From: Dokdonella_A sp963834755 | GTDB taxonomy: Bacteria > Pseudomonadota > Gammaproteobacteria > Xanthomonadales > Rhodanobacteraceae | Direction of reading: 5' to 3' | NCBI GenBank assembly: GCA_963834755.1 | Contig: CAWICQ010000009.1 | Location: forward strand, 558,001 to 622,000 | Length of the DNA stretch: 64,000 nucleotides | Part shown: positions 27,987-37,244 of the stretch, piece after piece | Layout: every line of letters begins with the position of its first letter | Numbering within the stretch: position 1 is the first letter of the stretch | Notes under the pieces: generated by a model | What the model was told of the DNA's origin: nothing | The model's input: only the letters and a program-made list of their open reading frames with translations | The model's database searches: none | Program-made: the position numbers and the translations under genes

Positions 27987-28616
27987 ATGAACGCCGACTG
28001 GTACTTCGATTACATCTCGCCGTTCTCCTATCTGCAGCTCGGCAGGATCCTTGGGTTGCGCGCGCGCCTGCACATCACGCCGGTTCCGATCGTGTTCGGC
28101 GCGGTGCTGAAACATCACGGCCAGCTCGGCCCCGCCGAGATCGCAGGCAAGCGCGAATTCACCTACCGAGTCGTGCAATGGACGGCGGAGCGCGAAGGCA
28201 TCGCGTTCCGCTTTCCGCCGGCGCATCCGTTCAATCCGATCGCCGCGCTGCGGCTCGCCGTCGCGGCGGGCAGCACGTGGCCTGCCGTCAGCGCGATCTT
28301 CGAGCACATCTGGAAGTGCGGCCGTGCGGGCGATGACAGCGATTCGCTCGCCGACGTCGGCCGTGATCTCGGCATCGGCGATGTCGCCGTGGCGATCGCG
28401 CGCGACGACGTGAAAGCGACGCTGCGCGCGAACACGGAAACCGCACTCGCCGCGGGCGTGTTCGGCGTGCCGACGCTGCGCATTGGCGGAGATCTCTTCT
28501 GGGGCAACGACGCGACGCCGATGATCGAGAGCTGGCTCGACGAGCCGCGTCGTTTTTCGAGTCCGGAATATCAGCGCATCGCGCAGTTGCCGCGCGCGAT
28601 CGAACGGCGCCGCTAG
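27987..28616 (+). CDS. 2-hydroxychromene-2-carboxylate isomerase-like DsbA-fold protein
   Basis: A 209-residue kappa-class GST/DsbA-like protein. The N-terminal motif WYFDYISPFSYLQLGRI matches the DFxSPxSY signature of the 2-hydroxychromene-2-carboxylate isomerase family, where the serine stabilises the glutathione thiolate, and the cis-proline loop is FGVPTLRIGGDLFWGND. In naphthalene degraders (NahD) it isomerises a ring-cleavage product, but no aromatic catabolic genes are nearby, so a glutathione-dependent isomerase or transferase of unknown substrate is the safer reading. AGGGGG lies ten bases upstream of the ATG. Its 3' end overlaps the convergent GGDEF gene by four bases. Confidence 0.88.
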   Translation: MNADWYFDYISPFSYLQLGRILGLRARLHITPVPIVFGAVLKHHGQLGPAEIAGKREFTYRVVQWTAEREGIAFRFPPAHPFNPIAALRLAVAAGSTWPAVSAIFEHIWKCGRAGDDSDSLADVGRDLGIGDVAVAIARDDVKATLRANTETALAAGVFGVPTLRIGGDLFWGNDATPMIESWLDEPRRFSSPEYQRIAQLPRAIERRR

Positions 28617-30373
28617 CGGCGCAGCGCGTCGCTCAACGTGTCGACGTCCGCGCCGCGATCGCGCTCGGGGACCGGCCCGGCGTGTGTGCTCACCAGGTTG
28701 CGGCCGCCGGACTTCGATCGATACAACGCCGCATCGGCGCGCTCGATGAGATCGTCCGGAATCGACACTTCGGTATCGACCGCGGCGACGCCGAGGCTGA
28801 CGGTGAGCCCGATGCGCATGCCAGAAACGATCATCGGCATTTCCTGCACGCGACGCCGGATGCGCTCGGCCACGACTTCCGCATCGGGCGCGGCGGCGCC
28901 GGGTAACAGGATCAGGAATTCCTCGCCGCCGTAGCGGCCCAAGGCGTCGCCCTGACGTAGCTCGCCCGCGATCGGCGAAATGACGCTGCGCAGGCACTGA
29001 TCGCCGGCGCGGTGTCCGAAGCTGTCGTTGACGTTCTTGAAATGGTCGAGATCGAGGAACAGCAGCGAAAGCGGCTCGCCGGACTGACGCGCTTTGGCGA
29101 ATTCGGCGCGCAGGCGCGCCAGGATCGCGCGACGATTCAACACGCCGGTCAGCGGATCGTGCTCGGCCAGCTTGTGTGCGACGTCGCGCTCGTAGCGGAA
29201 CGACAGCGTCTGACCGGCGAGCGCGAACGCGAGCACCAGGTTCGCATATGACAGTGCAGCCGGAAGACCGAACTCGAGCCACAGCGGCAGCGGCCACTGC
29301 ATGCGCAATTGCAGTACGCGCAGGATGGTCAACAGCAGCGCTGGAATCCACGCGCCGAGGAAGAGTCCGCCGCGACGGCCACCGTGTTGCCAGGCCAACA
29401 CCGCGCCCGTGATCAACACCGGTATCGTCATCAGCAGCAGAACCGACAGCGCATCTTCCACCCACCAGCCACGCGAGATCATCGGCACCAGGGCGCAGAC
29501 GGCGAGCGCGAGAAAGAGACCGATCGACGCGCGCAGCGCGCGATCGATGCGCGGCGCCCAACGCGCGAGCTCGAGGAATTCGCGCGAGAACGCAATGTTC
29601 AGCGCAATGGCCAACAGCGCGGCGCACCACGACGGCCGCTGCGCCATCGATGCCAGCCCGCGCACGATCGAACTGTCGTAGGCGATGCCGAACGTGAACA
29701 GCTCGTAGATGACCAGACACAGCGCGTAACCCGCGAAGTACGCGTACATGCGCTCGCGAAGCGCAAGGAAAAACGCAAACATCAGCAACAACGTGGCGAG
29801 TTGGAAGGCGGGAAACAGAACGTCGAGCCGAGCGCGCTCCAGATCGCCTGCCCGGTACTCGGAAACATCGCGGACCTCGACGCGACGCGGAATCGCACGC
29901 TCCGGCTCGACGTGCAGGTAAACCGCCTCGCTCGCCTTGATCGTTTGCGGAAGCACCGCGACGATGGCGTGCTTCGTGTAGCCGGGATCGCCTTCGTCGC
30001 TGTAGATGCTGCGCGGCTGCGAGACGTATGCCGGCGGCAGGTAAATCTGAACGTGAAGCCCGACCGGATCGAAGATCGCAAGAGCCGGCGGCCGCGCGCC
30101 GCTCCAGTCGGAGGACAAACGAATCCGATACCAGACGTCGTGCTCGCGCGAGGGAATGACCGCGGCGTAACTCTGCGCCATGAAATCGGCGTCGTAGTCG
30201 CCCGCTACAACGCGCGCTGCCGGCGGCGATCCGTCCGCGGCGTCGAGTTGTTCGACGATCAGCGGCACGGCAGCCGCATGCACGGAATCCGCGGCGATTG
30301 CCGCGAAGAATGCCGCTGCCAGCCAAGCCGCGAGAATGATGAATGAACGCACGGACCCTGCCCCTCGGTCCAT
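28613..30373 (-). CDS. Membrane-bound diguanylate cyclase (7TMR-DISM type sensor)
   Basis: A 586-residue protein with signal peptide, a periplasmic beta-rich domain (about 35-180) resembling 7TMR-DISMED2, seven membrane helices (about 195-400) and a C-terminal GGDEF domain. The GGDEF domain starts at HDPLTGVLNRRAILARL, and its active-site loop is GRYGGEEF, so it should make cyclic-di-GMP. An inhibitory I-site RxxD is not obvious five residues before GGEEF (QGDALGRYGGEEF). The periplasmic domain may bind a carbohydrate-like ligand, as in other DISM proteins. It is transcribed alone, opposite to its neighbours. Confidence 0.93.
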   Translation of the reverse strand: MDRGAGSVRSFIILAAWLAAAFFAAIAADSVHAAAVPLIVEQLDAADGSPPAARVVAGDYDADFMAQSYAAVIPSREHDVWYRIRLSSDWSGARPPALAIFDPVGLHVQIYLPPAYVSQPRSIYSDEGDPGYTKHAIVAVLPQTIKASEAVYLHVEPERAIPRRVEVRDVSEYRAGDLERARLDVLFPAFQLATLLLMFAFFLALRERMYAYFAGYALCLVIYELFTFGIAYDSSIVRGLASMAQRPSWCAALLAIALNIAFSREFLELARWAPRIDRALRASIGLFLALAVCALVPMISRGWWVEDALSVLLLMTIPVLITGAVLAWQHGGRRGGLFLGAWIPALLLTILRVLQLRMQWPLPLWLEFGLPAALSYANLVLAFALAGQTLSFRYERDVAHKLAEHDPLTGVLNRRAILARLRAEFAKARQSGEPLSLLFLDLDHFKNVNDSFGHRAGDQCLRSVISPIAGELRQGDALGRYGGEEFLILLPGAAAPDAEVVAERIRRRVQEMPMIVSGMRIGLTVSLGVAAVDTEVSIPDDLIERADAALYRSKSGGRNLVSTHAGPVPERDRGADVDTLSDALRR

Positions 30374-30426
30374 GGTAGCGCGGCTTCCGGCTTAATGGTT
30401 GTGCCAGCGGAAATCCGCGTCCGGCG

Positions 30427-31461
30427 TCACCGCCCCGCCCGCAGGACCTCGGCGACCGCAACGATCGCCCGCTCGACCATCGTCGCGTCGACATCGAGAT
30501 GGGTCACCGCGCGCACGCGCCGGGCACCCATTTCGCTCATGCGCACGCCTTTGGACTGCAGCGCGGCGCTGAATTCGGCGGCGCTCATCGCACCTTGGTC
30601 GATCTCGAAATAGACGAGATTGGTCTCGACTTCGGCCGGATCGAGCGCGATGCCTGGAATACCGGCGAGTCCATCGGCGAGCCGGCGCGCATTCGCGTGA
30701 TCCTCGGCCAGCCGATCGACCTGATGATCGAGCGCGTACTCGCACGCGGCGGCGATGATGCCGCTCTGGCGCATCGCGCCGCCCCAACGCAGCTTGTGCC
30801 GGAACACCTCGGTGCAGAACGCGCGCGAGCCGGCCAGCACGGCGCCGCCGGGTGCGCCGAGTCCCTTGCTGAAATCGATCCACACCGAATCGAACGGTCG
30901 TGCAAACGCCGCCGCTTCGACACCGCGCGCGACGCATGCGTTCAGGAGGCGCGCGCCATCCATGTGCGTCGCAAGGCCGGCGTCGCGCGCGACGGCAGAG
31001 ACCGCCTCGAGCGTCGCCAGCGGCCAGATCGCGCCACCGCCCAGATTCGATGTCTGCTCCACCACAACGAGCCGCTGGCGTGGCGCGTACGGCCGATCCG
31101 GCCGCAACGCCGCGCGCAACTGCTCGGCGCTGAAGATGCCGCGCCGACCGGGCAGAGGCTGGATCATCACGCCGGCGAGCGCCGCCGGACCGCCGCCTTC
31201 GAAACCGATGATGTGCGAAGTCGCATCGCAGATCACTTCCTCGCCCGGCCGGCAATGCACGGCGAGCGCGATCTCGTTTGCCATCGTTCCGGACGGCAGG
31301 AACACGGCGTCTTCCTTGCCGAGCAGTTTCGCGCAGCGCGCGTTGAGGCGATTGACCGTCGGATCTTCGTTGGCGCGCTCGTCGCCGACTTCGGCCGCCG
31401 CCATCGCGGCGCGCATGCCGGGCGTCGGACGCGTCTTGGTATCGCTGGCGAAATCGATCAT
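30427..31461 (-). CDS. ltaE: Low-specificity L-threonine aldolase
   Basis: A 344-residue PLP enzyme of fold type I that cleaves threonine or allo-threonine to glycine and acetaldehyde. Evidence includes the N-terminal IDFASDTKTRPTPGMRAAM, GDERANEDPTVNRL, the PLP-ring His in CDATSHIIGFEGGG, THMDGARLLNA with the aspartate pairing with the PLP nitrogen, and the Schiff-base lysine K199 in WIDFSKGLGAPGG. The length and order match E. coli LtaE (333 residues). The start is the ATG at 31461. No glycine or serine pathway gene is adjacent. Confidence 0.95.
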   Translation of the reverse strand: MIDFASDTKTRPTPGMRAAMAAAEVGDERANEDPTVNRLNARCAKLLGKEDAVFLPSGTMANEIALAVHCRPGEEVICDATSHIIGFEGGGPAALAGVMIQPLPGRRGIFSAEQLRAALRPDRPYAPRQRLVVVEQTSNLGGGAIWPLATLEAVSAVARDAGLATHMDGARLLNACVARGVEAAAFARPFDSVWIDFSKGLGAPGGAVLAGSRAFCTEVFRHKLRWGGAMRQSGIIAAACEYALDHQVDRLAEDHANARRLADGLAGIPGIALDPAEVETNLVYFEIDQGAMSAAEFSAALQSKGVRMSEMGARRVRAVTHLDVDATMVERAIVAVAEVLRAGR

Positions 31462-31530
31462 GCCGTTAGCATGACCGAAGCCGGTGCAAGAATGAATTGG
31501 TACGGAAGGGACCTGCGAACGCAGCTATTC

Positions 31531-31708
31531 CCCTCTACCGCTCGCGGCAGAGGGCCAGGGTGAGGGCAATCTGGGTTCGCCCCGCCACACAAGCTTCCCT
31601 CATCCGCGTTACGCGCCCCTCCTGCGGCGCGCCCTGCGGGCCGGCTTCGCCGTGCGCTCCGGCATCCTGCCTTCGCAGTCGGCACCTTCTCCCGCAAGCG
31701 GGAGAAGG
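31531..31708. repeat. Dispersed palindromic repeat (expanded copy)
   Basis: The left arm CTCTACCGCTCGCGGCAGAG is degenerate and is followed by GGTGAGGGCAATC. The right hairpin TTCTCCCGCAAGCGGGAGAA at 31687-31706 is perfect. The core is longer than in other copies (~120 bases) and includes extra GC-rich inverted stretches (GCGGCGCGCCCTGCGGGCCG). It fills most of the gap between ltaE and the TetR gene. Confidence 0.78.
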
Positions 31709-31714
31709 AAAAAC

Positions 31715-32368
31715 CTAAGCCAAATGCGCGTCGACCAGCGCCCGCGCGGCCTTCGTGATCGCAGTCACCGGCCCGGTGTTGCCCGGAAACGTCAGCCGCG
31801 TGTAGTAGCTTCCTTCCATCAGCAACATCAGCGCATCGCCGAGCACTTCGGGTTCCCTCGCGCCCATCTCGCGCGCGAGCTTGCGCAGGCGGCGGCGGAT
31901 TTCATTCTTGTACTTGTGCACGATGTCGCCGAGCCGCTGGTTGTCCTCGGGAATCTCGACACACGCGTTGCCGAGCGCGCAGCCGCGGCTGGTCTTGCAG
32001 CCGCTCGCTTCCTTCATCTTGCGCCGCGCGAGATCGACCACCGATTCCATCAGCGCTTCGACCTGCCGGCGCGGATGGCCGGTGTGCGGCGCGACGACTT
32101 CGTCCCACCATTTCCAGTACTCGCCTTCCTGATCGGCGAGGTATTCGGCGACGAGATCGTCCTTCGACGGGAAGCTCCGATAGAAACTCATCTTGTTGGT
32201 GCCGGCTTCGCTGGCGATCGCGTCGACGCCGACCGCGCGAATGCCATGCCGATAGAAGAGCTCGCACGCCGTGTCGAGGATGCGGTCGCGCACGCGCGGC
32301 CGGTCCGCGGCTGCCGGCGCCGATCGGGAAACCTTCGCCGCTTCGGGCGACGTTGCCTTGACGCTCAT
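31715..32368 (-). CDS. TetR/AcrR-family transcriptional repressor
   Basis: A 217-residue regulator. The N-terminal helix-turn-helix runs from about residue 28 to 72 (RILDTACELFYRHGIRAVGV, then SEAGTNKMSFYRSFPSKDDL); the remainder is the ligand-binding and dimerisation domain, with two cysteines in GCKTSRGCALGNAC. It is divergent from an RND efflux pair, and the shared upstream region carries two GTTAC-N6-GTAAC palindromes, so it very probably represses both itself and the pump. The inducer is unknown. The start is the ATG at 32368; a ~20-residue unstructured tail precedes the DNA-binding domain. Confidence 0.92.
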   Translation of the reverse strand: MSVKATSPEAAKVSRSAPAAADRPRVRDRILDTACELFYRHGIRAVGVDAIASEAGTNKMSFYRSFPSKDDLVAEYLADQEGEYWKWWDEVVAPHTGHPRRQVEALMESVVDLARRKMKEASGCKTSRGCALGNACVEIPEDNQRLGDIVHKYKNEIRRRLRKLAREMGAREPEVLGDALMLLMEGSYYTRLTFPGNTGPVTAITKAARALVDAHLA

Positions 32369-32431
32369 TTCGACTGCTCCCGCCCGCCGGCGAAATACGG
32401 GCCCTTGAAAATCGCCACTGTTGACATAGGT

Positions 32432-32447
32432 GTTACCGGTAAGTAAC
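32432..32447. promoter_or_regulatory. Palindromic operator 1 for the TetR regulator
   Basis: GTTAC-CGGTAA-GTAAC, with an inner perfect palindrome TTACCGGTAA. It overlaps a possible forward promoter whose -35 is TTGACA at 32421-32426, with a weak -10 (TAACCT) at 32444, so bound repressor would block transcription of the pump genes. Confidence 0.65.
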
Positions 32448-32449
32448 CT

Positions 32450-32465
32450 GTTACCGATCGGTAAC
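32450..32465. promoter_or_regulatory. Palindromic operator 2 for the TetR regulator
   Basis: GTTACCGATCGGTAAC is a perfect 16-base palindrome with the same GTTAC-N6-GTAAC layout as operator 1. It starts 18 bases downstream of it, so two repressor dimers could bind close together. Confidence 0.7.
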
Positions 32466-32586
32466 GTTAGACAGCTTCGCGGGGTCGAGGTTCCAAGTCA
32501 AGACGCCGTGCAGCAAGCATCCAGTCAGATGGGGCCAGGCGCTGGCGAAGTCCATGCGGCGCCCGCTCCGCCAAAGGAGCTCGAAC

Positions 32587-33822
32587 ATGTTCATCGTCAG
32601 ATCCCCGTTCGGCGGATCGGTCCTCGCCGCCGCCGCACTCGCCGCGGCGCTGGCCGGTTGCGCCCGCTCGCAGGCGAGCGGCAAGCCGCCCGCTCCTCCG
32701 GCACCCGAAGTCACCGTTGCGACCGTCATCGCCAAGCCGTTGCGCGACTGGCAGGAGTTCAGCGGCCGCCTGCAGGCGGTCGACAACGTCGAAATCCGCC
32801 CGCGCGTGAGCGGCTACATCGATTCGATCCAGTTCACCGAAGGCGCGCGCGTCAACAAAGGCCAGCTTCTGTTCCGCATCGACCCGCGTCCGTTTCAGGC
32901 CGAAGTGAACCGTCTCACGGCGCAGCTTCGCCGCGCGCGCTCGCAGTCCGAGCTTGCCGCATCGAATCATGAACGCGGCAAGCGATTGGTCGCGCAGCAC
33001 ATGATCTCGCAGCAGGACTTCGATCAGCTCGCAACCGCCGCAAGCACCAGTACCGACGACATCGGTGCGGCTGCGGCGGCGCTCGAGACGGCGCGTCTCA
33101 ACCTCGAGTTCACCGAAGTGCGCTCGCCGATCGATGGACGCGTTTCGCGCGCGTTGATTACGGCCGGCAACCTCGTATCGAATACGGACGTGCTGACGAC
33201 GGTCGTTTCCGATGATCCGGTCTACGCCTATTTCGACGCCGATGAGCAGACCTATCTCAAGTTCGCACCGCACGCTGGCGCCGGCGGTGGCACGCGCGCG
33301 GGCAACGACGCGGTGTTCATGGGATTGATCGACGAAGACGGCTATCCGCACGCCGGCCGGCTCGATTTCGTCGACAACCAGGTCGATCCGCAGAGCGGCA
33401 CGATCCGCGGCCGCGCAGTGTTCGACAACAAGGACGGCCGTTTCACGCCGGGCCTGTTCGCGCGCATCAAGCTCGTCGGCGGCGACGTGCGCAACACGAT
33501 CCTGATCGACGAACGCGCGGTCGGCACCGATCTCGGCAAGAAATTCGTGCTCGCGCTGAAGTCCGACAACACGCTCGAATATCGCCCGGTGAATCTCGGC
33601 GCGAGCGTCGACGGTTTGCGCGTGGTCAGCAGCGGTCTCGCTGCGAACGATGTGATCGTGATCAACGGACTGCAGCACGTCAAGCCCGGCATCGCCGTGA
33701 CGCCGACGAAAGTCGCGATGGATGCGGATCGCGCCGGTGTCGCCCAATTGGCGGCGCCGAGTGACGAGACGAAGGCCGTGTTGGCCAGCCGGATCTCGCC
33801 GGCGGCGCATTCGCAGCGCTGA
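32587..33822 (+). CDS. RND efflux periplasmic adaptor lipoprotein (MexE/AcrA-like)
   Basis: A 411-residue membrane-fusion protein. A lipoprotein signal ends at lipobox LAGC (ALAAALAGCARS), so the mature protein is anchored by a lipidated Cys, probably to the inner membrane. The lipoyl/barrel-sandwich halves are visible: VEIRPRVSGYIDSIQFTEGA near residue 80 and FTEVRSPIDGRVSRALIT near 190. They enclose an alpha-hairpin, with a beta-barrel and membrane-proximal domain after them. AAGGAG lies about seven bases before the ATG at 32587. The cognate pump begins 195 bases downstream. The adaptor docks the pump to an outer-membrane channel that is not encoded here. Confidence 0.95.
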   Translation: MFIVRSPFGGSVLAAAALAAALAGCARSQASGKPPAPPAPEVTVATVIAKPLRDWQEFSGRLQAVDNVEIRPRVSGYIDSIQFTEGARVNKGQLLFRIDPRPFQAEVNRLTAQLRRARSQSELAASNHERGKRLVAQHMISQQDFDQLATAASTSTDDIGAAAAALETARLNLEFTEVRSPIDGRVSRALITAGNLVSNTDVLTTVVSDDPVYAYFDADEQTYLKFAPHAGAGGGTRAGNDAVFMGLIDEDGYPHAGRLDFVDNQVDPQSGTIRGRAVFDNKDGRFTPGLFARIKLVGGDVRNTILIDERAVGTDLGKKFVLALKSDNTLEYRPVNLGASVDGLRVVSSGLAANDVIVINGLQHVKPGIAVTPTKVAMDADRAGVAQLAAPSDETKAVLASRISPAAHSQR

Positions 33823-33879
33823 TTGTCAGGCGTTCGTAACGAACCGAGAAACGCAGCAAGGTTGCCCCGATCCCATCCT

Positions 33880-33962
33880 CGTCGTCCCGGCGGAAGCCGG
33901 GACCCAGCGTGTTCCTTGTCTCCAAAACAAGGCGCTGGATTCCGGCTTTCGCCGGAATGACG
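33880..33962. repeat. Inverted repeat pair forming a long hairpin inside the efflux operon
   Basis: The left arm at 33880-33909 contains GTCCCGGCGGAAGCCGGGAC; the right arm at 33933-33962 contains ATTCCGGCTTTCGCCGGAAT. The right arm is close to the reverse complement of the left over 30 bases. Between them CCTTGT-N7-ACAAGG forms an extra stem. This type (GGATTCCGGCTTTCGCCGGA) looks like a dispersed non-coding element inserted between adaptor and pump genes, and its strong RNA structure could attenuate pump expression. Confidence 0.75.
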
Positions 33963-34017
33963 AAGGAATGGGACGCATCAACGGAGCGGACGCAATCGAA
34001 TTCCCGAGGACACAACG

Positions 34018-37000
34018 ATGAACTTCTCCCAATTCTTCATCACTCGCCCTGTCTTCGCCGGCGTCTTGTCCGCGATGATCCTGATCGCGGGCCTGATCTC
34101 ACTCCCACAGCTACCGATTTCCGAATATCCCGAAGTCGTGCCGCCGACGGTCGTCGTGCGCACGACGTATCCGGGCGCGAATCCGCAAGTCATCGCCGAC
34201 ACCGTCGCGGGTCCGCTCGAGCAATCGATCACCGGCGTCGAGGACATGCTCTATCAGTTCTCGCAGGCGACCAGCGACGGCGTGATGACGCTGACCGTCA
34301 CGTTCAAGCTCGGCACCGACGTCGACAAGGCGCAGGTACTCGTGCAGAACCGCGTCGCGCAGGCGACGCCGAAGCTGCCGCAGGACGTGCAGCGCATCGG
34401 CGTCACGGTGAACAAATCGACGCCCGATATCACGATGGCGGTGTTCATCACCTCGCCGGACCATCGTTACGATCAGACATACCTCTCGAACTTCGTCGCC
34501 TTGCACATCAAGGACGAGCTCGCGCGCCTCGACGGCGTCGGCGACGTGCAGCAGTTCGGCGGCGGCAACTATTCGATGCGCATCTGGCTCGACCCGGACA
34601 AGGTCGCCGCGCGCGGACTGACCGCGAGCGACGTCGCCAACGCGATCCGCGAGCAGAACGTGCAGGTCGCGGCCGGCCAGCTCGGCTCGCCCGCTACGCC
34701 CGCGAACACGCCAGCCAATGCACGGCCGAATTTCCAGGTCGCGATCAACACCAAAGGCCGCCTCGTCGACGAAGAGGATTTCCGCAACATCATCATCCGC
34801 ACCGGCAGCGCCGGCCAGATCACGCGCCTGCGTGACGTCGCGCGCGTCGAGCTCGGCTCGGACAACTACGCGCTGCGCGCGATGCTCGACAACCAGACCG
34901 CGGTCGCGATTCCGATTTTCCAGCGTCCCGGCAGCAACGCGATCGCGATCTCGGACGCTGTGCGCGCGAAGATGGCCGAGCTCAAGAAAGGCTTTCCGGA
35001 AGGCATCGATTACAACGTCGCCTATGATCCGACCGTGTTCGTGCGCGGCTCGATCGAAGCCGTGCTGCACACGCTCATCGAGGCGATCCTGCTCGTCGTA
35101 ATCGTCGTCATCGTGTTCCTGCAGACGTGGCGCGCATCGATCATTCCGTTGCTCGCCGTGCCGGTATCGCTGATCGGCACGCTCGGCGTGATGCATCTGT
35201 TCGGATTCGGGCTCAATACGCTGTCGCTGTTCGGACTCGTGCTGGCGATCGGCATCGTCGTCGACGACGCAATCGTCGTCGTCGAGAACGTCGAGCGCAA
35301 CATCACCGAAGGATTGAAACCGATCGCTGCGACCGTGCAGGCGATGAAGGAAGTGACCGGGCCGATCGTGGCGACCGCGCTGGTGCTCTGCGCCGTGTTC
35401 GTGCCGACTGCGTTCATCAGCGGTCTTTCCGGCCAGTTCTACAAGCAGTTCGCGTTGACGATCGCGATCTCGACGGTGATTTCGGCGATCAACTCGCTGA
35501 CACTGTCGCCGGCGCTCTCGGCACTGTTGCTCAAAGCGCACGACGCGCCGCCGGATCGGCTGACGCGCATTCTCAACGCGCTGTTCGGCTGGTTCTTTCG
35601 TCCATTCAACCGTTTCTTTGCGCGCGCGTCGAACGCGTACGTGCACGGCGTCGGGCGCGTGTTGCGCGCGAGCGCGATTGCGCTGTTCGTCTACGTCGGC
35701 CTGATCGGTCTCACCGCATTTGGTTTTTCGCGCGCGCCGACCGGATTCGTGCCGGCGCAGGACAAGCAATATCTGGTCGGTTTTGCGCAGCTGCCGGACG
35801 CAGCGACGCTTGATCGCACCGAAACCGTGATCAAGCGAATGACCGATATCGCGTTGAAGACGCCGGGCGTCGAATCGGTGCCGGCGTTTCCGGGCCTTTC
35901 GATCAATGGCTTCACCAACGCGCCGAACTCCGGCATCGCGTTCACGCCGTTGAAGCCGTTCGAAGAACGTCGCGACGCGTCGAAATCCGCCGGCGGCATC
36001 GCGATGGCGATGAACCAGCAGTTCGCGAAGATCCAGGACGCGTTCATCGCCATCTTCCCGCCGCCGCCGGTGCAGGGCCTCGGCACGATCGGCGGATTCA
36101 AGCTGCAGATCGAAGATCGCGGCAATTTCGGCGCGAACGAGTTGTACAAGCAGCTGCAGAACGTGATCGCGAAAGCGAGCGCGCGGCCGGAACTCGCCGG
36201 CGTGTTCTCGGGTTTTCAGGTGAACGTGCCACAGATCGATGTCGACGTCGATCGGGAGAAGGCGAAAGCAGCCGGCGTCTCGCTGCAGGATGTCTATGAC
36301 ACGATGCAGATGTATCTTGGCGCGCTCTACGTCAACGACTTCAACCGCTTCGGCCGCACGTATCAGGTCAACGCGCAGGCCGAGCCGCGATTCCGTCTGA
36401 CTGCCGACGACATCGGACGTCTCAAGACGCGCAATGCGCGCGGCGACATGATTCCGCTCGCGAGCTTCGTCAACGCACGCGAAACATCCGGTCCCGATCG
36501 CGTGCCGCACTACAACGGCTATCTTGCGGCCGAAATCAATGGCGGTCCCGCGCCCGGCTACTCGAGCGGACAAGCGCAGGCCGCGATGGAGGACGTGCTC
36601 GCGCACGAACTTCCGAACGGCATGACCTACGAATGGACCGATCTTACCTATCAGCAGATTCTCGCCGGCAACACGATGGTCTACATCTTTCCGCTGGTCG
36701 TGCTGCTGGTGTTTCTCGTACTCGCCGCGCTCTACGAAAGCATCTCGTTGCCGCTGGTCGTCATCCTGATCATTCCGATGTGTCTCCTGTGCGCGATCAT
36801 GGGCGTGCTGCTCTCGCACGGCGACAACAACATCTTCACGCAGATCGGTTTGATCGTGCTGGTCGGACTCGCCTGCAAGAACGCGATCCTGATCGTCGAG
36901 TTCGGCCGCGATCGCGAAGCGCACGGCGAATCGACCTGGCAAGCGGTGCTCGATGCGTGTCGCCTGCGTCTGCGTCCGATCCTGATGACATCGCTCGCGT

Positions 37001-37230
37001 TCGTGATGGGCGTGATCCCACTGGTCACCTCGACCGGCGCCGGCTCCGAAATGCGCCGCGCGATGGGCGTTGCGGTGTTCTCGGGGATGCTGGGAGTGAC
37101 GTTCTTCGGTCTCTTGCTGACGCCGGTGTTTTATCTGGTGATTCGTCGCGCGGTGCGCAAGCGGAGTGAAGGTGATGCGGCGATGGAAAGCGTCGCCTTG
37201 CCTCCGTCGCAGCCGCACACCGCGCACTGA
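34018..37230 (+). CDS. RND multidrug efflux permease (HAE1 family)
   Basis: A 1070-residue inner-membrane proton/drug antiporter. The N-terminus MNFSQFFITRPVFAGVLSAM and the loop LPISEYPEVVPPTVVVRTTY are standard for MexF/AcrB-type pumps. Membrane helix 4 carries the proton-relay aspartate pair in GLVLAIGIVVDDAIVVVENV, and helix 10 has the conserved lysine in LVGLACKNAILIVEF. Two large periplasmic loops and twelve membrane helices fit the expected size (~1040-1070). It pairs with the adaptor upstream; no outer-membrane factor gene follows. Substrates cannot be predicted; resemblance to MexF-like pumps suggests broad hydrophobic or phenicol-like compounds. Confidence 0.96.
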   Translation: MNFSQFFITRPVFAGVLSAMILIAGLISLPQLPISEYPEVVPPTVVVRTTYPGANPQVIADTVAGPLEQSITGVEDMLYQFSQATSDGVMTLTVTFKLGTDVDKAQVLVQNRVAQATPKLPQDVQRIGVTVNKSTPDITMAVFITSPDHRYDQTYLSNFVALHIKDELARLDGVGDVQQFGGGNYSMRIWLDPDKVAARGLTASDVANAIREQNVQVAAGQLGSPATPANTPANARPNFQVAINTKGRLVDEEDFRNIIIRTGSAGQITRLRDVARVELGSDNYALRAMLDNQTAVAIPIFQRPGSNAIAISDAVRAKMAELKKGFPEGIDYNVAYDPTVFVRGSIEAVLHTLIEAILLVVIVVIVFLQTWRASIIPLLAVPVSLIGTLGVMHLFGFGLNTLSLFGLVLAIGIVVDDAIVVVENVERNITEGLKPIAATVQAMKEVTGPIVATALVLCAVFVPTAFISGLSGQFYKQFALTIAISTVISAINSLTLSPALSALLLKAHDAPPDRLTRILNALFGWFFRPFNRFFARASNAYVHGVGRVLRASAIALFVYVGLIGLTAFGFSRAPTGFVPAQDKQYLVGFAQLPDAATLDRTETVIKRMTDIALKTPGVESVPAFPGLSINGFTNAPNSGIAFTPLKPFEERRDASKSAGGIAMAMNQQFAKIQDAFIAIFPPPPVQGLGTIGGFKLQIEDRGNFGANELYKQLQNVIAKASARPELAGVFSGFQVNVPQIDVDVDREKAKAAGVSLQDVYDTMQMYLGALYVNDFNRFGRTYQVNAQAEPRFRLTADDIGRLKTRNARGDMIPLASFVNARETSGPDRVPHYNGYLAAEINGGPAPGYSSGQAQAAMEDVLAHELPNGMTYEWTDLTYQQILAGNTMVYIFPLVVLLVFLVLAALYESISLPLVVILIIPMCLLCAIMGVLLSHGDNNIFTQIGLIVLVGLACKNAILIVEFGRDREAHGESTWQAVLDACRLRLRPILMTSLAFVMGVIPLVTSTGAGSEMRRAMGVAVFSGMLGVTFFGLLLTPVFYLVIRRAVRKRSEGDAAMESVALPPSQPHTAH

Positions 37231-37244
37231 GGTCGATTTCCAGC

